DNA of 64,000 nt from Bacillota bacterium (GTDB lineage: Bacteria > Bacillota > Clostridia > Lachnospirales > Lachnospiraceae), in the NCBI GenBank assembly GCA_023439505.1, contig JAEXNR010000007.1, forward strand, positions 124,001 to 188,000, written 5' to 3'. Within the stretch, counting starts at the first letter, position 1, and each line of letters begins with the position of its first letter. The notes under the pieces were generated by a model. The model had not been told where the DNA came from, did no database searches, and saw nothing but the letters and a program-made list of their open reading frames with translations. Below, piece by piece: positions 62,654 through 64,000 of the stretch. A program made the position numbers and the translations under genes.

Positions 62654-63073
62654 ATGATACAGATTATTGCAGGTGAGAAAGGTAAGGGAAAGACCAAAAT
62701 CCTTATCGAAAAGGCTAACACCGAAGTGAGATCCGCTAAAGGAAGCATTGTTTATCTTGACAAAAGCAACAAGCATATGTACGAACTAAGTAATAAAATA
62801 AGGCTGGTTAATGTTCGGGATTATTTTATTGAAAATCAAAGTGAATTTATCGGTTATATCTGTGGTATCATTTCCTGTGATCATGATTTACAATCCGTTT
62901 ATTTGGATAGTTTCTTAAAAATCGCATATACTGATGTTGATAGCATTACTGCGATATTCCAAAAGTTAGAAAAGATTTCAGAAAATTTTGAAGTAAATTT
63001 TGTAATCAGTGTTTCATTGAATTTAGAAGAATTACCTGAAAATTTGAAAAAGAATGTCATAGTGTCTTTATAA
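62654..63073 (+). CDS. Small P-loop protein, unknown (annotated 'PilT-like' in relatives)
   Basis: A 139-residue cytoplasmic protein with a clear Walker A near the start, IAGEKGKGKTKILIEKAN (about residues 5-22), and an acidic C-terminal half (YTDVDSITAIFQKLEK, FEVNFVISVSLNLEELPENL). No Walker B aspartate cluster is obvious. Similar short P-loop proteins in clostridia are labelled twitching-motility or ATPase-like without functional proof, and it lacks the length of a PilT motor. The start ATG 62654 has an excellent AAGGAGG. It has its own promoter and a shared terminator downstream. Confidence 0.75.
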   Translation: MIQIIAGEKGKGKTKILIEKANTEVRSAKGSIVYLDKSNKHMYELSNKIRLVNVRDYFIENQSEFIGYICGIISCDHDLQSVYLDSFLKIAYTDVDSITAIFQKLEKISENFEVNFVISVSLNLEELPENLKKNVIVSL

Positions 63074-63112
63074 CTAAATTAGAATAATCTATAACGTTTT
63101 ATATAAATGACG

Positions 63113-63169
63113 AAATACGGTGTATCAGTTTCTGTGATTTAGCCAGAAAGACTGATACACCGTATTTTT
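63113..63169. terminator. Bidirectional terminator between convergent genes
   Basis: A 17-bp stem (63113-63129 with 63151-63167; arms AAATACGGTGTATCAGT and its complement) and an inner TTCTG/CAGAA pair. T runs lie on both strands. It serves the P-loop gene (+) and the DUF378 gene (-). Confidence 0.92.
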
Positions 63170-63196
63170 CATTTAGAACCATTAAATAAGGCTGCT

Positions 63197-63397
63197 TTAA
63201 TCCTCGTTTCTTAATCTGCCAAAATAACTCAATGCATACAAGCCGGCAATACCAACCAGCGCATAAATTATTCTGGATACTAAGGTCATTGAACCAAAGA
63301 TAGCACTTACCAAGTTGAAATCAAAGAAACCGATCAGTCCCCAATTTATAGCACCTATTACTACCAGAACAAGTGCAATATAGTCCATCGTTTTCAT
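63197..63397 (-). CDS. DUF378 membrane protein (YuzA-like)
   Basis: A 66-residue protein on the minus strand with two membrane helices (about 5-25 and 38-60). It carries the DUF378 pattern (MDYIALVLVVIGAINWGLIGFFDFNLV, then YALVGIAGLYAL). Function is unknown. AGGAGG is placed upstream of the ATG on the minus strand. It is the only convincing minus-strand gene of the window. Confidence 0.9.
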   Translation of the reverse strand: MKTMDYIALVLVVIGAINWGLIGFFDFNLVSAIFGSMTLVSRIIYALVGIAGLYALSYFGRLRNED

Positions 63398-63666
63398 ATT
63401 AAGTTCCTCCTTCTACCATAATACCCTTAGAATCTCAAGCAATGCCTAAAAGCTTAAAGAGACATATTAAGAAAATTATTCTCTCTTTATAGAATTACCC
63501 TTTTTCTTGTTATTATGCATGCAATATCAGTAGCTGAAAATAACCATTGAATGTTTTCTTAATATATGCTTCAATATAGTATCAATCAAAATTTATGATA
63601 AAAGGGGTTTAAAAAAATATGAAATGTAAGTATAATATATTGGAATAGCAAATAGGAGGCGAAAGC
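63398..63666. other. Divergent intergenic region between DUF378 and the HlyD-like gene
   Basis: The region holds the ribosome sites of both flanking genes. A plus-strand promoter is likely at 63608-63636. On the minus strand, TTTTCA (63540-63535) and CATAAT (63517-63512) are 17 bases apart and may drive the DUF378 gene. Nothing else is recognised. Confidence 0.45.
63608..63636 (+). promoter_or_regulatory. Possible promoter of the HlyD-like gene
   Basis: TTTAAA (63608-63613), a 17-base spacer and a perfect TATAAT (63631-63636), 31 bases before the TTG start. Confidence 0.5.
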
Positions 63667-64000
63667 TTGAGTGACAATAAAAAGGTAGTTCGTTTTAAAA
63701 AACGAAAAGGTATCAATATAGGGATTGTCATTTTTTTTATTATTTTTATATATATTGCAATCAATGTCACCATATATTTTACAAAAGATTCTCTTTCCAT
63801 TTATGAGGTTCCGGAGGGTGCAAAAGCAGAGGAGAATATCATGACTGCTTTAATCATAAGGGATGAGAAACTTATTAACTCGGAGAAGGCCGGATATATC
63901 TCTTATCTGCAGAAGGATGGGGCGAGAATTGCAAAAGGGTCTTCGGTATACTCTGTAAATGATAGCACAAGGCTCACGGAACTTGTAACCAATGGGGATA
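63667..64000 (+). CDS. HlyD-family/periplasmic-adaptor-like protein (N-terminal part)
   Basis: Partial: 111 codons are visible before the window ends. A basic start (LSDNKKVVRFKKRKG) is followed by one membrane helix (about 18-37, INIGIVIFFIIFIYIAINV) and an extracellular part with LIIRDEKLINSEKAGYISYLQKDGARIAKGSSVYSV. This is the biotinyl-lipoyl-like hairpin of HlyD-type adaptors. In clostridia such a gene lies upstream of yggT/sepF-type division genes. It starts at TTG 63667, with AGGAGG 7 bases upstream. Confidence 0.75.
   Translation, partial: MSDNKKVVRFKKRKGINIGIVIFFIIFIYIAINVTIYFTKDSLSIYEVPEGAKAEENIMTALIIRDEKLINSEKAGYISYLQKDGARIAKGSSVYSVNDSTRLTELVTNGD

Noticed and set aside
1..64000. 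Mobile element, prophage, toxin-antitoxin or defence island
   Set aside because: I found no integrase, transposase, phage gene, toxin-antitoxin pair or restriction system, and gene order is conserved core throughout.

Overview
The window looks like a chromosomal core region of a low-GC, spore-forming Gram-positive anaerobe, most probably a Lachnospiraceae clostridium (Lachnoclostridium/Anaerocolumna-like). The clues are an IspH-ribosomal protein S1 fusion, SpoIVA, the cmk-ispH-plsX-acpP-rnc-smc-ftsY and ylxM-ffh-rpsP-khpA-rimM-trmD-rplS gene orders, MinCDE together with MreBCD, frequent TTG starts, and AGGAGG ribosome binding sites. The genus is inferred from gene content only. Nearly every gene is on the + strand; the one convincing minus-strand gene is a DUF378 membrane protein near the right end. 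I see no tRNA, rRNA, insertion sequence, prophage or CRISPR array.

Layout. 1-7.2 kb: end of pgsA, cinA, a GerMN lipoprotein, a BaiN-type flavoprotein, cmk, ispH-rpsA and a stand-alone cheR. 7.6-15.6 kb: plsX, acpP, rnc, smc, ftsY and a threonine ammonia-lyase. 15.8-18.1 kb: recA (two promoters and a LexA box upstream) and recX. 18.2-22.1 kb: a biotin-dependent carboxyltransferase cluster with a CoA-type carboxyltransferase, OadG, a biotin carrier and an OadA/5S carboxyltransferase, which together resemble a transcarboxylase or sodium-pump set. 22.4-24.1 kb: a hybrid histidine kinase. 24.3-31.8 kb: the SRP/ribosome operon (ylxM, ffh, rpsP, khpA, rimM, trmD, rplS), then lepB, rbgA, rnhB, a FlhB C-domain protein and yraN. 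32-39.8 kb: pgeF, a DUF512 PDZ/Fe-S protein, der, plsY, gpsA, an inositol monophosphatase family gene and spoIVA. 40-43.7 kb: a secreted NlpC/P60 hydrolase, a membrane-anchored MutS-like ATPase and rnhA. 43.9-51.2 kb: mutS, mutL, miaA and a PLP enzyme of the methionine gamma-lyase/YnbB family. 51.4-62.5 kb: DUF4321, radC and the cell-shape/division block mreBCD-mrdA-minCDE-rodA, then mgsA and a lipoprotein D,D-carboxypeptidase. 62.6-64 kb: a small P-loop protein, the DUF378 gene and the start of an HlyD-like gene cut by the window edge.

The gene content is mostly conserved housekeeping: envelope synthesis and shape, SRP targeting, ribosome assembly, mismatch repair and SOS response. I found no convincing undescribed multi-gene system. 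The less ordinary signals are largely non-coding: a compact predicted four-way-junction RNA in the leader of the NlpC/P60 gene; four 22-bp tandem repeats in the ylxM-ffh leader; a dispersed 34-bp intergenic repeat; a duplicated segment that encodes the TrmD C-terminus and recurs behind rnhA; and an internal ribosome binding site that could release free S1 from the IspH-S1 fusion. Pairings and promoter matches were found by eye and have not been computed.
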